This document shows positions 16,543 to 26,269 of a DNA stretch of 38,501 nt, piece by piece (the stretch's first letter is position 1; each line of letters starts with the position of its first letter). The notes under the pieces were generated by a model. The model was not told the origin of the DNA. It ran no database searches and saw nothing but the letters and a program-made list of their open reading frames with translations. The DNA is from a virus. The position numbers and the translations under genes were made by a program. The DNA is taken from positions 1 to 38,501 of IMG/VR virus record IMGVR_UViG_3300036944_000889. One strand, 5' to 3'.

Positions 16543-19077
16543 ATGGCAACTACTATTACTTCTACCACTATAAATTCACAAAATCAATCCGACAGACCAA
16601 CTAGATCTGTCGGATCTTATGAAACATCTGATAATAGTGTTGCGTTCATTCGCGAGCAGGATATTGGTGTTTATGCATCTGGGCTTAGACCCAGCACTAG
16701 ATTATATGTGTTTTTCGACGGAATACTAGTTTCTGACTATATCACACCAGCAACTCTTGATTTTTCTCTGACAAATGCTAAGATCACAGATTTCAGATCT
16801 ACTGGATCGCGCGGAGATGCAGCGTATTCTAATAGCTCAGGTTATTTCTCTGCTATTTTGCACATCCCAAGAGGATCATTCTTTACTGGTGATAGACAAG
16901 TAATCATCACTGATGTTGCAGATTTAAGTCTATTGTCATCAGCATCAACTAGTGCTTCATATGTATTCCATGCGTTCAACCACTCTACAACATCTGCAAA
17001 TTCTTCAACTATCATTTCTACTAGACCATATACATATTCAGACACTTCAGCGATTTCTTCTAAGAATCCTTTAGCTCAATCAATCTACGTCGGATCTGAC
17101 GAACTAAATGGGGCGGAAGGTATTTTCGCTACAAGTGTTGATCTATATTTCTCTGCTAAGGATAGCATTCAGGGTGTAACAGTTGAAATTAGATCTATGG
17201 AAAATGGAGTTCCGACCACAAAAGTTCTGCCATTTTCTACTAAGGAAGTCTTAGCAAATACGATCACAACTTCTGCTACTGGAACTACAGCAACTAGAGT
17301 AACATTCAACGCTCCAGTATTTCTAGCTGCTGACAATTATTATGCTCTATGTATTACCGCAAATGGTAACAATCCAAATTATAGACTTCACACTGCAGTA
17401 GTTGGCCAACCGGATCTAGTAAGCAGCAGACCAGTAATCAAGAATTGGGGGTCTGGAGATCTATTCACATCTACTAACGGATTTACTTGGGTTCCTACTC
17501 AAAACGAATATCTCAAGTTCAAACTAAACAGAGCTGAATTCACATCTAGCGCAAATAGCTCAGTTAGCTTAGTGAATAAAAATTATGAGTTTATGTATCT
17601 CTCTAATACATACGACTACTTCGAACAAGGCGAATATGTATTCAAACTTGGATCAAATCAGGCATTTACTAATGCTACGACATCATCGAATACTATTTCA
17701 ATCAATTCAAATACTCTAGTTGTAACACTTCAAGGCTTAAGTGGAACAATCACATCTGGGTTTACTCAGTTCAGCAATACTACAATTCTTATCGCATCTA
17801 ACGGATCTGTATATGATACACTATTCGTTAACAATGTCACCAACACAACTTCCCTATCTCTAAAAAATAAGCCAAGACTTACTGGCAACGTATCTGTACA
17901 GAACACTCCTTCTGGTAGAGTTTCCGCGTTCAATCTGAATAAGCTAGATTTAACTCTAGAAGATTCTAACGCAGCAAACAGCTCATTCAAATTTACCAAA
18001 GGTGACACTATCATTGGTGTGATCTCTCAAGCTAATGCTCAAATCGGTGTTCTCCGAGATCGAGTAATTAACCGATTCACTCCGTTCTTCCATAACACCG
18101 TTTTCCCAGCTACTCAACTTGAGTTTGATATGGTAAGCACTGTTAGTGGAACGTATGATAACACATCAGTTGTTACTTATGATATGAATCATACGAACTA
18201 TATTTCTGACGCAGAAATCGTAGTTGCTTCTAGATCAAGTGAAATCGCTAATATGTCAAGCAGAAAATCTATGACTGCTAACATTTTTATGACATCTAAC
18301 AATTCTTATGTAAGCCCATTCATCGATCTAGACGGTGCTTCAGTTATTGCATATAAAAATCTTATCACTCCAGCCGCGTACGGAGAAAATACTAAGTCTG
18401 GTCTAGCCATCAATAAGTATATCTCTAAAACAATTACTCTAGCTAATGGTCTAGATTCTGAAGATCTGATTGTGTATCTAGATGCATATAAACCAGTCGG
18501 AACTTCTATTAACGTATACGGTAAATTCTTATCAGCATCTGATCCTGATTCCTTTGATTCTAAGGATTGGACTCTGCTACTTCAAGATAGTAGCACAGCA
18601 ATGTATTCGGATTCTATCAATCTAAATGACATTCGCGAATTCAAATTCACGGTACCAAAGTCACCATTCGCTACTGCTAAGTCTGGAGTAGTTTCAGTCA
18701 ACACTTCTTCCACAACTATGACCGGAATCAGCACAACCTTCACCACAGATTTAGCTATCGGCGATCTAATCAAGACTTATAGTGATTCAACAAAACTTAC
18801 TTTCCAAATTTCCAAAGTAACAGCTATTGCTAATAATACACAATTAACTATCGATAATGCAGCAACATTCACAACATCGGTTGGATCTTATGACAGAGTA
18901 GATTTCCCGAAGACTGCATTTATTAATGAACAGAACGATAACGTAATTCGTTATTATGATTCGACTGGTGTAATTCATGATGCATATTCAACATACGCTA
19001 TCAAGATTGTCCTTCTTGCTAATAATACTTATTCTGTTCCACGGGTTCTAAATATGAGAGCAATTGCAGTATCATAA
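16543..19077 (+). CDS. Baseplate/tail-fibre structural protein
   Basis: An 844-residue protein. I prefer the second of two adjacent ATGs (16543 over 16540), because AGGA at 16532-16535 is then 7 bases away. The N-terminus (RPTRSVGSYETSDNSVAFI, then GLRPSTRLYVFFDGI) is a conserved opening of large structural proteins that follow DUF4815 genes in T4-like marine phages. A later part (about residues 185-280) has a carbohydrate-binding-like beta sandwich pattern with VDLYFSAKDSIQGVTVEIRS. A small beta module shared with the DUF4815 protein lies near residues 715-785. It occupies the region where T4 has gp10-gp12. The stop shares one base with the next start. Confidence 0.6.
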   Translation: MATTITSTTINSQNQSDRPTRSVGSYETSDNSVAFIREQDIGVYASGLRPSTRLYVFFDGILVSDYITPATLDFSLTNAKITDFRSTGSRGDAAYSNSSGYFSAILHIPRGSFFTGDRQVIITDVADLSLLSSASTSASYVFHAFNHSTTSANSSTIISTRPYTYSDTSAISSKNPLAQSIYVGSDELNGAEGIFATSVDLYFSAKDSIQGVTVEIRSMENGVPTTKVLPFSTKEVLANTITTSATGTTATRVTFNAPVFLAADNYYALCITANGNNPNYRLHTAVVGQPDLVSSRPVIKNWGSGDLFTSTNGFTWVPTQNEYLKFKLNRAEFTSSANSSVSLVNKNYEFMYLSNTYDYFEQGEYVFKLGSNQAFTNATTSSNTISINSNTLVVTLQGLSGTITSGFTQFSNTTILIASNGSVYDTLFVNNVTNTTSLSLKNKPRLTGNVSVQNTPSGRVSAFNLNKLDLTLEDSNAANSSFKFTKGDTIIGVISQANAQIGVLRDRVINRFTPFFHNTVFPATQLEFDMVSTVSGTYDNTSVVTYDMNHTNYISDAEIVVASRSSEIANMSSRKSMTANIFMTSNNSYVSPFIDLDGASVIAYKNLITPAAYGENTKSGLAINKYISKTITLANGLDSEDLIVYLDAYKPVGTSINVYGKFLSASDPDSFDSKDWTLLLQDSSTAMYSDSINLNDIREFKFTVPKSPFATAKSGVVSVNTSSTTMTGISTTFTTDLAIGDLIKTYSDSTKLTFQISKVTAIANNTQLTIDNAATFTTSVGSYDRVDFPKTAFINEQNDNVIRYYDSTGVIHDAYSTYAIKIVLLANNTYSVPRVLNMRAIAVS

Positions 19078-19334
19078 TGACAACATACCCCAACACTCTT
19101 TACCCGTTTGGTTATCAAAAAACTGATGATGATCAGTACGTCAGAGATTCTATGACTTCCGCAATCTTAAACATCGATCATGCTGAATTTGAAGCATATA
19201 AGAAAAATAGAGAAAGAGCACTGAAAGCTCAGGCAGTTCTTGCTGAAGTTGACTACTTAAGATCAGAGTTGAGTATTCTCAAAAACATGGTAGCAGAGTT
19301 TATAAATAATCATAACGATAATACTAATAAGTAG
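19077..19334 (+). CDS. Small coiled-coil protein, unrecognised
   Basis: An 85-residue protein. Residues about 35-75 are rich in Glu, Lys, Ala and Leu with heptad-like spacing (EFEAYKKNRERALKAQAVLA, then EVDYLRSELSILKNMV), suggesting a coiled coil. It starts on the stop of the preceding structural gene (TAATG) and lies directly before the giant repeat fibre, so a fibre-attachment or fibre-assembly role is possible but unproven. It is one of only two genes here that end in TAG. No family recognised. Confidence 0.65.
   Translation: MTTYPNTLYPFGYQKTDDDQYVRDSMTSAILNIDHAEFEAYKKNRERALKAQAVLAEVDYLRSELSILKNMVAEFINNHNDNTNK
19301..19308 (+). promoter_or_regulatory. T4-type late promoter box TATAAATA
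   Basis: An exact TATAAATA lies in the 3' end of the small coiled-coil gene, 34 bases before the start of the 1277-residue fibre gene. Confidence 0.55.
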
Positions 19335-19342
19335 GATAAGTC

Positions 19343-22300
19343 ATGGCCAAAAGCTACGCAAATATTCAACCAGCATTTGATACGTGGGCTGGCCTTATCA
19401 CGAAGATTAACTATGTCTTATCAGACATTTCTACTGTTGTGCTTACTACTGACACCACAACAAACGGTGCGATTACAACAGGAAATGCTTACGTAAATGG
19501 ATTCTTCGGAGCTAATACTCTAACTGTACTTACTGCTCTACGAGGCGGAACTGGATCTACTTCTGCTCCTCTAACTATCGATTCCAATTTGAGTATGTCT
19601 GCTTCATATTCTTGGTATATAGGCAACTCTACAGTCAACACTTCAGCTAACTCTACAGTTCTTAGAATTGGAACTGGGACAATCAACTCTACGGCTTTTA
19701 CCGGTTCAGCAAACAACTCTACGTATCTGAATGGTCAAGCCGCTTCTTATTACACTAATGCTACCAACATTTCAACCGGAACTCTAGCGACTGCTCAACT
19801 TCCAGCAACAGCGAATATTTCTACAGCTCTTAATGTTGGTGCGAATGTTAACTTAAGTACATCTACCATTTCAATCGGTAACTCTACGGTTAACACAGTA
19901 GTTAATGCCACAAGCTTCTCCGGCACAGCTAACAACGCTAACAATCTTGGTGGAGTTACTCTAACAACTCTACAGACTCAAATTACCGGTAATGCTGCAA
20001 CGGCTTATACAAATTCTGTTACACAAGCAACTACTCTAGCTGGTACTGCTTATTCTAATGCTATTGCGGTTGCTGCTAATGCTACCAACATTTCATCTGG
20101 AACTTTAGCAACAGCCAGACTCCCGGCTACAGCTAATATCTCCACAGCTGTTAATATTGGTGCAAATGTCAATCTCACGACTTCTGGAATTTCAATTGGT
20201 AACTCTACGGTTAACACGACGGTTAATGCCACAAGCTTCTCAGGTATTGCTCTAACAGCTAATGCTGCAACATACGTAGGCAACTCTTCCGGCACAATCG
20301 GAAATATCGTAGCTTGGATTACTGGCAACTCTGCTACAGCATATACTAATGCCGCCGCTCAGGCAACTACACTATCTGCCGCCTCTTACACTAATGCAAC
20401 GGCTTTTGCGGCTAATGCTACTAACATTTCAACTGGAACTCTCGATACAGCAAGACTTCCAGCTACTGCTAATATTTCCACCGCGATTAATGTTGGTGCG
20501 AATGTTAACTTAAGTGTAACAGGAATTTCAATTGGTAACTCTAGTGTTAACACTACAGTTAATGCGACTTCATTCTCCGGTACAGCTAACAACGCTAACA
20601 ATCTTAGTGGAGTTACTTTATCAACAATTCAAACTCAGATCACTGGCAACGCGGCAACAGCATATACTAACGCAGTAGCGAGTGCTACAACTCTAGCCGG
20701 CACTGCTTACACCAACGCTATCGCAGTAGCGGCAAATGCTACTAACCTAACTTCTGGCACTCTAGCAACTGCACGTCTTCCAGCTACTGCTAATATTTCT
20801 ACTGCAGTAAATATCGGTGCAAATGTTAATCTCACAACTGCCGGCATCTCAATCGGAAATGCTACGGTTAATACAACTGTTAATGCCACAAGTTTCTCTG
20901 GAACAGCAGCAAATGCTTCTCTACTTGGAAGCATATCTCTAGCAACAATCCAATCACAAATCACCGGCAACGCAGCAACAGCTTACACAAACGCGGCTGC
21001 TCAAGCAACTACTTTATCGGCAGCAGCTTATACTAACGCGATTGCTATCGCGGCTAATGCTACAAACATCACGTCTGGAACTATTGATACAGCTAGACTT
21101 CCCTCAACAATCAATACGACTGCAGTTAATGTCGGTGGAAATCTAACTATCAATGTTAGCTCAATCCGAATTGGTAACGCTACAGTCTACGCTGTTCTAA
21201 CATCGTCTGGCCTACAAGGAGCTGGATTCACTAGCTCTAACGTATCATCGTTCAATACCAGAACAGGTGACATTACTCTGTTATCATCCGATATTGTTAC
21301 TGCTCTAACTTATACACCACTTAGTGCTAATGCGGCTGGAACTATTTCCGGAACTCTAACAATCGGAAGTTCTGGAGACCTTATCACTCGTGACGTTATT
21401 GCCTCACGAGAAGTTAGAAGCGGCAACTCAACAGTTAATACGGTTATCAATTCCACAGCATTCGCTATTGGAGCTGGAGTCATTAACTCTACTGCATTCA
21501 CCGGATCTGCTAACAATACAACTTATCTGAATGGTCAGCTAGCATCGTACTACACAAATGCTACCAACATTTCCACTGGAACTCTAGCAACTGCTCAACT
21601 TCCAGCAACAGCTAATATCTCCACTGCAATTAACATTGGAAACGTCAATATTAACACTAGTACTGTTAACGTGGGTAATTCTACTGTTAACGTCTCTATC
21701 AATGCCACAAGCTTCTCAGGAACAGCAGCAAATGCTTCTCTACTCGGAAGCGTATCTTTAGCAACAATTCAGAGCCAGATTACTGGTAACGCTGCAACAG
21801 CATATACAAATGCTGCCACTCTAGCTGCTACAGCATATACTAACGCTGCGGCTCAAGCCACTACTTTATCAGCAGCAGCATACACTAACGCTCTGGGTCA
21901 AGCAACTACTCTATCTTCTGCTGCGTATACCAACGCAACAACATTCGCAGCTAATGCAACTAATATTTCAAGCGGAACTTTAGCAACAGCTAGACTTCCA
22001 GCTACAGCTAATATCTCCACCGCGATTAATGTTGGGGCAAACGTAAATCTTACTACGTCAGGATTATCTATCGGTAACTCTAGCGTTAACGTCTCTATCA
22101 ACGCTACTAGCTTCTCTGGTCTTTCTGTTACTGCGACTACTGCAACATATCTCAGCAACACCTCAGGCACTCTAGCTAACGTATCTTCTTGGGTGACTGG
22201 AAACGCAGCTGCAGCGTATACTAACGCAGTAGCTCAAGCAACTACTCTAGCCGATACAGCATATTCTAATGCGATTGCTATCTCTGCTAATGCAACTAAC

Positions 22301-23176
22301 ATTTCAAGCGGAACTCTAGCAACGGCTAGACTTCCAGCTACAGCGAATATTGCTACTGCTCTGAACATTGGAGCGAATGTTAACTTAAGTGTAACCGGAA
22401 TTTCAATCGGCAACGCAACAGTTAACACCACAATCAACTCTACCAGCTTCTCTGGACTTGCTCTAACAGCTAACGCAGCTACTTATGTTGGTAACTCTTC
22501 TGGTACAATCTCGAATATTGCTTCGTGGATTAGTGGAAACGCTGCAGCAGCTTACACAAATGCTGCGGCTCAAGCAACTACTCTTTCGGCTGCCGCTTAC
22601 GCCAACGCAACAACATTTGCTGCTAATGCTACCAACATCAATTCTGGAACTCTTGATACAGCTAGACTTCCTGCAACGGTAAACGTAGCTACAACAATCA
22701 ATGTTGGAGCGAATGTTTCTCTGAACGTAAGCTCGATCAAAGTTGGTAATGCTACAGTTTATGCAATCATTGATTCTACCGGATTAACTACCTCAGTTGG
22801 AGCTTCTGGTGTTACGGCGTTTAATACCAGAACAGGAAATGTTACTCTAACTTCAGCCGATGTTACTACTGCTCTAGCATACACTCCAGTCAGTGCAAAT
22901 TCTGGTGGATCGATTGATGGTAGTCTAACTCTAACATCTTCTGGTGACTTTACATCACGAGACATTCTAAGCTCGCGTGAAGTTCGTGTTGGTAACTCTA
23001 CTGTTAACTCGGTAGTGAATTCGACATCTACTTCAGTAACAGATTTAGTATCAATTGGTAATTCTACTATAAATACTAGTATCAATTCAACAGCAATTTC
23101 CTTCAGTGGAAGTGCAATTAACGCATCATCAATTACAGGTAAAGCCATTGCAATGGCTATGATCTTCGGAGGATAA
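19343..23176 (+). CDS. Giant repeat-rich tail fibre protein
   Basis: A 1277-residue protein dominated by repeats rich in Ala, Asn, Ser and Thr. The basic unit is about 110 residues: an ANATNIS-x-GTLATARLPATA segment, a GANVNLTTSGISIGNSTVN segment, NATSFSG, and a helical ITGNAATAYTNAAAQATTL segment. I count nine copies of the TL(A/D)TA(R/Q)LP element. A second module beginning FNTRTGDITL occurs twice (near residues 630 and 1155). The C-terminus AIAMAMIFGG is typical of fibres in marine T4-like phages. Such proteins form long trimeric fibres or whiskers for host recognition. It carries dozens of N-x-S/T sequons. A short gap and a TATAAATA box precede it. Confidence 0.75.
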   Translation: MAKSYANIQPAFDTWAGLITKINYVLSDISTVVLTTDTTTNGAITTGNAYVNGFFGANTLTVLTALRGGTGSTSAPLTIDSNLSMSASYSWYIGNSTVNTSANSTVLRIGTGTINSTAFTGSANNSTYLNGQAASYYTNATNISTGTLATAQLPATANISTALNVGANVNLSTSTISIGNSTVNTVVNATSFSGTANNANNLGGVTLTTLQTQITGNAATAYTNSVTQATTLAGTAYSNAIAVAANATNISSGTLATARLPATANISTAVNIGANVNLTTSGISIGNSTVNTTVNATSFSGIALTANAATYVGNSSGTIGNIVAWITGNSATAYTNAAAQATTLSAASYTNATAFAANATNISTGTLDTARLPATANISTAINVGANVNLSVTGISIGNSSVNTTVNATSFSGTANNANNLSGVTLSTIQTQITGNAATAYTNAVASATTLAGTAYTNAIAVAANATNLTSGTLATARLPATANISTAVNIGANVNLTTAGISIGNATVNTTVNATSFSGTAANASLLGSISLATIQSQITGNAATAYTNAAAQATTLSAAAYTNAIAIAANATNITSGTIDTARLPSTINTTAVNVGGNLTINVSSIRIGNATVYAVLTSSGLQGAGFTSSNVSSFNTRTGDITLLSSDIVTALTYTPLSANAAGTISGTLTIGSSGDLITRDVIASREVRSGNSTVNTVINSTAFAIGAGVINSTAFTGSANNTTYLNGQLASYYTNATNISTGTLATAQLPATANISTAINIGNVNINTSTVNVGNSTVNVSINATSFSGTAANASLLGSVSLATIQSQITGNAATAYTNAATLAATAYTNAAAQATTLSAAAYTNALGQATTLSSAAYTNATTFAANATNISSGTLATARLPATANISTAINVGANVNLTTSGLSIGNSSVNVSINATSFSGLSVTATTATYLSNTSGTLANVSSWVTGNAAAAYTNAVAQATTLADTAYSNAIAISANATNISSGTLATARLPATANIATALNIGANVNLSVTGISIGNATVNTTINSTSFSGLALTANAATYVGNSSGTISNIASWISGNAAAAYTNAAAQATTLSAAAYANATTFAANATNINSGTLDTARLPATVNVATTINVGANVSLNVSSIKVGNATVYAIIDSTGLTTSVGASGVTAFNTRTGNVTLTSADVTTALAYTPVSANSGGSIDGSLTLTSSGDFTSRDILSSREVRVGNSTVNSVVNSTSTSVTDLVSIGNSTINTSINSTAISFSGSAINASSITGKAIAMAMIFGG
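19758..22690 (+). repeat. Nine-copy coding repeat (about 330-bp period)
   Basis: Copies of the TLATARLPATA element begin near 19780, 20102, 20438, 20759, 21080, 21580, 21977, 22311 and 22648. Several copies are near-identical as protein but differ at many synonymous sites, so the repeat is a protein repeat rather than recent DNA duplication. Confidence 0.8.
23068..23075 (+). promoter_or_regulatory. Possible late promoter box TATAAATA
   Basis: An exact TATAAATA lies in the 3' end of the giant fibre gene, 102 bases before the next start. The distance is large, so a chance match is possible. Confidence 0.3.
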
Positions 23177-23177
23177 A

Positions 23178-23552
23178 ATGGCCGCCCCAAATATTATTAA
23201 CATCGCGAACGTTACAGCTAAGACAACAACTGTTGTAATTGCTAACACGACAGGTTCATTCTCAGTTCTATCTAATGCTTCGGCTTCAGGTCAGGCATAT
23301 AAGGTGAATACTCTTCTTATCACTAACTATGCAGCAGTAGCAGCTAACGTTGCTCTGAATTATTATTCAGCTGCAGCTCTAGGTGGAACAGCTACTCCTT
23401 TAGCTAACAACATCACGATCCCAGTCGGGTCTACTCTGGTTCTACTAGATAAAGCTTCATCTATCTACTTAGAAGAAGATAAGTCTATCGGAGCTACAGG
23501 AACAGTCGGCAATACTCTATCAGTTATCGTGAGCTACGAGATCTTAGCCTAA
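23178..23552 (+). CDS. Small virion structural protein
   Basis: A 124-residue protein of beta-rich, hydrophobic/small-residue character: VTAKTTTVVIANTTGSF, KVNTLLITNYAAVAANVALN, then NITIPVGSTLVLLDKASSIY. This pattern recurs in short virion proteins coded beside tail fibres in marine myoviruses, and resembles a small beta-sandwich that decorates or caps another protein. GGAGG at 23168-23172 is a strong ribosome binding site one base after the fibre stop region. The stop shares one base with the next start. Function not established. Confidence 0.6.
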   Translation: MAAPNIINIANVTAKTTTVVIANTTGSFSVLSNASASGQAYKVNTLLITNYAAVAANVALNYYSAAALGGTATPLANNITIPVGSTLVLLDKASSIYLEEDKSIGATGTVGNTLSVIVSYEILA

Positions 23553-24865
23553 TGCCTAGAAGATGGTCTGGTAGTAGAATTTCTGCTAATAGTGCGAAAG
23601 CATTTTCTCAGTCGGACTTTTCAGTAAATCCGAGCCCAGGTGTATGGTCGCTTCAACAACTATCTGCATATAGAGCAGTTAATATGTGGCCATCATCAAA
23701 AACGAAATATGTTCTATATTCTTGGGGTGGTGATAAGTATAACATTCTAGGAAATACTACAAACAATGATAATCCACTTGCAACATCTATTCAGAATTAT
23801 ATTCCAGCAGTTGTAACTCATGAACCCGCTGCTTGGTCAGCATTTAGTTCTGGAACTCATGCGCTTGCAGTTAAAACTGATGGTACTCTCTGGTCATGGG
23901 GTAGAAATAATTATGGCCAGCTCGGAACTTCTACAAAAACTACTTATGGAAGTAGTGGTTACCCGTCATATTTACTAACATACACATCTAATCTGAATAT
24001 GTCTAGTCCAACTCAAGTTGGTGCGCTATCTACGTGGGCTTCTGTTTCAGCTGGTTATTTAAGCTCCGCAGCAGTTAAAACTGATGGAACTCTATGGACT
24101 TGGGGGCTTGGTACATTTGGTAGATTAGGCTTAGGAAATACTGCAACATATTCTTCACCAAAACAAGTCGGTGCTCTTACTAATTGGTCTAAAGTTTCTA
24201 TGGGAGACGGCGTGTGTGGAGCAATTAAAACTGATGGAACTCTATGGACTTGGGGCTCTGGTTCGCAAGGAGCTCTTGGTAGCGGAGCTACAGCCGATAG
24301 ATCATCTCCGGTTCAAGTTGGAGCTCTTACTACTTGGGCTACAATTGTTATGGCTGCATCTAAACTTGATGGTAGAAACTTTGCTTTAGCCACAAAAACT
24401 GATGGTACTCTCTGGTCATGGGGGTCAGGCGGAAACGGAGTTCTAGGATTAGGAAATACTACTTCGTATTCATCGCCAAAACAAGTCGGTGCTCTAACTA
24501 CATGGAGGTCAGTAGCCTGTACTTCTTCTCCTCAATCTAGATCCGTTATTGCAGTTAAAACAGATGGCACTCTCTGGTCTTGGGGTTATAATTCTGTTGG
24601 ACAACTTGGGCTTAATAATTTGACTGCGTATTCTTCACCAAAGCAAGTTGGAGCTCTAACTACCTGGTCAAAAGCCTCTATCACAAGAGGGCATGCTTTA
24701 GCCACAAAAACTGATGGCACTCTTTGGGCTTGGGGAGCTGGAACTAACGGTAAACTTGGATTAGATAATACTACTACGTATTCATCTCCAAAACAAGTTG
24801 GAACTTCTACCGCTTGGACGATTCCAGTAGCTTCTGTATCTGCATCTTTCGCGTTGAAAGGATAA
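23552..24865 (+). CDS. RCC1-like seven-module beta-propeller protein (copy 1)
   Basis: A 437-residue protein. After a 50-residue N-terminal segment ending in PSPGVWSLQQLSAYRAVN-like sequence, it carries seven WG modules. Six have the form A-x-KTDGTLW(S/T/A)WG, then GQLGLGNTT-like sequence, then SSPKQVGALTTW; the first is a divergent half (YSWGGDKYNILG). Seven such blades are what a closed RCC1-type beta-propeller needs. In eukaryotes RCC1 is a nucleotide-exchange factor; only the fold is suggested here. Lying among tail-fibre genes, the likeliest role is a surface adhesin or fibre tip, which is inference. Confidence 0.75.
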   Translation: MPRRWSGSRISANSAKAFSQSDFSVNPSPGVWSLQQLSAYRAVNMWPSSKTKYVLYSWGGDKYNILGNTTNNDNPLATSIQNYIPAVVTHEPAAWSAFSSGTHALAVKTDGTLWSWGRNNYGQLGTSTKTTYGSSGYPSYLLTYTSNLNMSSPTQVGALSTWASVSAGYLSSAAVKTDGTLWTWGLGTFGRLGLGNTATYSSPKQVGALTNWSKVSMGDGVCGAIKTDGTLWTWGSGSQGALGSGATADRSSPVQVGALTTWATIVMAASKLDGRNFALATKTDGTLWSWGSGGNGVLGLGNTTSYSSPKQVGALTTWRSVACTSSPQSRSVIAVKTDGTLWSWGYNSVGQLGLNNLTAYSSPKQVGALTTWSKASITRGHALATKTDGTLWAWGAGTNGKLGLDNTTTYSSPKQVGTSTAWTIPVASVSASFALKG

Positions 24866-24871
24866 TTTCAT

Positions 24872-26230
24872 ATGCAATGGAAAGGTTCTCGCGGTTCTTT
24901 CAATTCCCCAGTTCAACTGGGGAAAGGACCAAATTTAGATAATATCATCCCGTCACCGGGCGTGTTTAATGCCGATTCTATTTTTACTGGAAAGAACAGT
25001 ACTAAATGGCCAACAGTTACTCATTCTAGAGCAACTGGTGGGCAGCTTTGGGCTATGGGTATAGAATATGATAATGGCGGAAACAGATATTTTGCTTGTG
25101 GGTCTACAGCTTTAACTACAGTTGGAATTAGTTCTCCCGTTCAAATTGGAGCATATACTAACTGGGCTCAGATCTCCGCGTCACATTATCATGGAGTTAA
25201 TATTAAAACTGATGGCACTCTCTGGACTTCCGGCGTAAACTTTCATGGAATATTAGGTAAAACTACGGGGGCTACTACATCACTGAGCACCGCTGGAAAA
25301 TCTTCTTTGGCTCAAATTGGAGCTCTTACCAACTGGAAATTATCTGACTGTAATCAGTGGATGTCGGCAGCAGTTAAAACTGATGGAACTCTATGGGTCT
25401 GGGGCCAAAACTCCTCAGGTCAACTTGGTCTAGGTAATACCACATCATATTCATCACCAAAGCAAGTTGGAGCACTCACCAATTGGGCTTCTGTAAGTTT
25501 AGCTAAAAACACTGACCTCGCTTCTTCGAATCAAATAAGTGCTTTTGCAATAAAAACTGATGGCACTCTCTGGGCCTGGGGTCAAAACGGCGGAGGCCAA
25601 CTTGGTCTGGGTAATACTACTTCGTATTCATCACCAAAGCAAGTTGGAGCACTCACCAATTGGGCTTCTGTTTTCAATATAACTGCATCATCGGGGTCAA
25701 GTGCATCAAAAACTTTTGCATTAAAAACTGATGGAACTCTTTGGGCCTGGGGGAAAAATATTCATTATGGAGCTCCATTCAGTGTTAGTTCTCCTGTACA
25801 AATAGGAAAAGCAACTTGGAAAACTATAATTCCTGCTGGTAAACCTGGAGGTAGTACAGCTGGAGTTCACACTCTGATAGGAATCAAAACTGATGGCACT
25901 CTCTGGACTCTAGCTATCGGAAGTAATAATACTTTTTCTAATTTAATCACTGGAAAAAATACTACAGTCTATCAATTTTGCCAAATTGGAACTGATTCGA
26001 CTTGGAAAACAGTGTCGGCAAGTGGCATACGATCAGGCAGCCCTGATGGATCTCCGTTTGTTGCTGCAACTAAAACTAATGGCACTCTCTGGACTTGGGG
26101 TAGTGGAACTGGTGGTAAACTTGGTCTCGGCAGTACAACCTCATTCTCATCGCCTAAGCAAGTTGGAGCTCTTACTGTTTGGCAAGATGCTATCGCGATT
26201 AGAAAAAGAACAATGGCTCTGAGATCATAA
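24872..26230 (+). CDS. RCC1-like seven-module beta-propeller protein (copy 2)
   Basis: A 452-residue paralogue of the preceding protein, starting 6 bases after its stop with AAGGA at about 24858-24862. It shares the N-terminal pattern (WKGSRGSFNS, then PSPGVFNADSIF and a later KWP) and again shows seven modules. Three are canonical (WVWGQNSSGQLG, WAWGQNGGGQLG, WTWGSGTGGKLG) and four are degenerate (LWAMG, LWTSG, WAWGKNIHYG, LWTLAIG). The greater decay of this copy suggests divergence towards a different target. Each gene has its own start and a full set of blades, so this is not a frameshifted single gene. Role inferred as adhesin or fibre-associated. Confidence 0.75.
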   Translation: MQWKGSRGSFNSPVQLGKGPNLDNIIPSPGVFNADSIFTGKNSTKWPTVTHSRATGGQLWAMGIEYDNGGNRYFACGSTALTTVGISSPVQIGAYTNWAQISASHYHGVNIKTDGTLWTSGVNFHGILGKTTGATTSLSTAGKSSLAQIGALTNWKLSDCNQWMSAAVKTDGTLWVWGQNSSGQLGLGNTTSYSSPKQVGALTNWASVSLAKNTDLASSNQISAFAIKTDGTLWAWGQNGGGQLGLGNTTSYSSPKQVGALTNWASVFNITASSGSSASKTFALKTDGTLWAWGKNIHYGAPFSVSSPVQIGKATWKTIIPAGKPGGSTAGVHTLIGIKTDGTLWTLAIGSNNTFSNLITGKNTTVYQFCQIGTDSTWKTVSASGIRSGSPDGSPFVAATKTNGTLWTWGSGTGGKLGLGSTTSFSSPKQVGALTVWQDAIAIRKRTMALRS

Positions 26231-26236
26231 TAAATA
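26229..26236 (+). promoter_or_regulatory. Near-consensus late promoter (AATAAATA)
   Basis: AATAAATA matches the late box at 7 of 8 positions. It overlaps the stop codon of RCC1-like copy 2 and lies 33 bases before the sulfotransferase fusion gene. Confidence 0.4.
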
Positions 26237-26269
26237 GTCCATAGCATAGTTTAATGTGGAGTATTTACA

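Noticed and set aside
19758-22690. CRISPR-like array
   Set aside because: The repeats are long, imperfect, in frame and translated; there are no short constant repeats with unique spacers.
22759-23190. 143-codon minus-strand frame and several similar ones across the fibre repeats
   Set aside because: They recur with the repeats and are antisense shadows of repetitive Ala/Thr/Asn codons.
23552-26230. A single RCC1-like gene broken by a frameshift
   Set aside because: Each ORF has its own start, ribosome binding site, N-terminal segment and seven modules.
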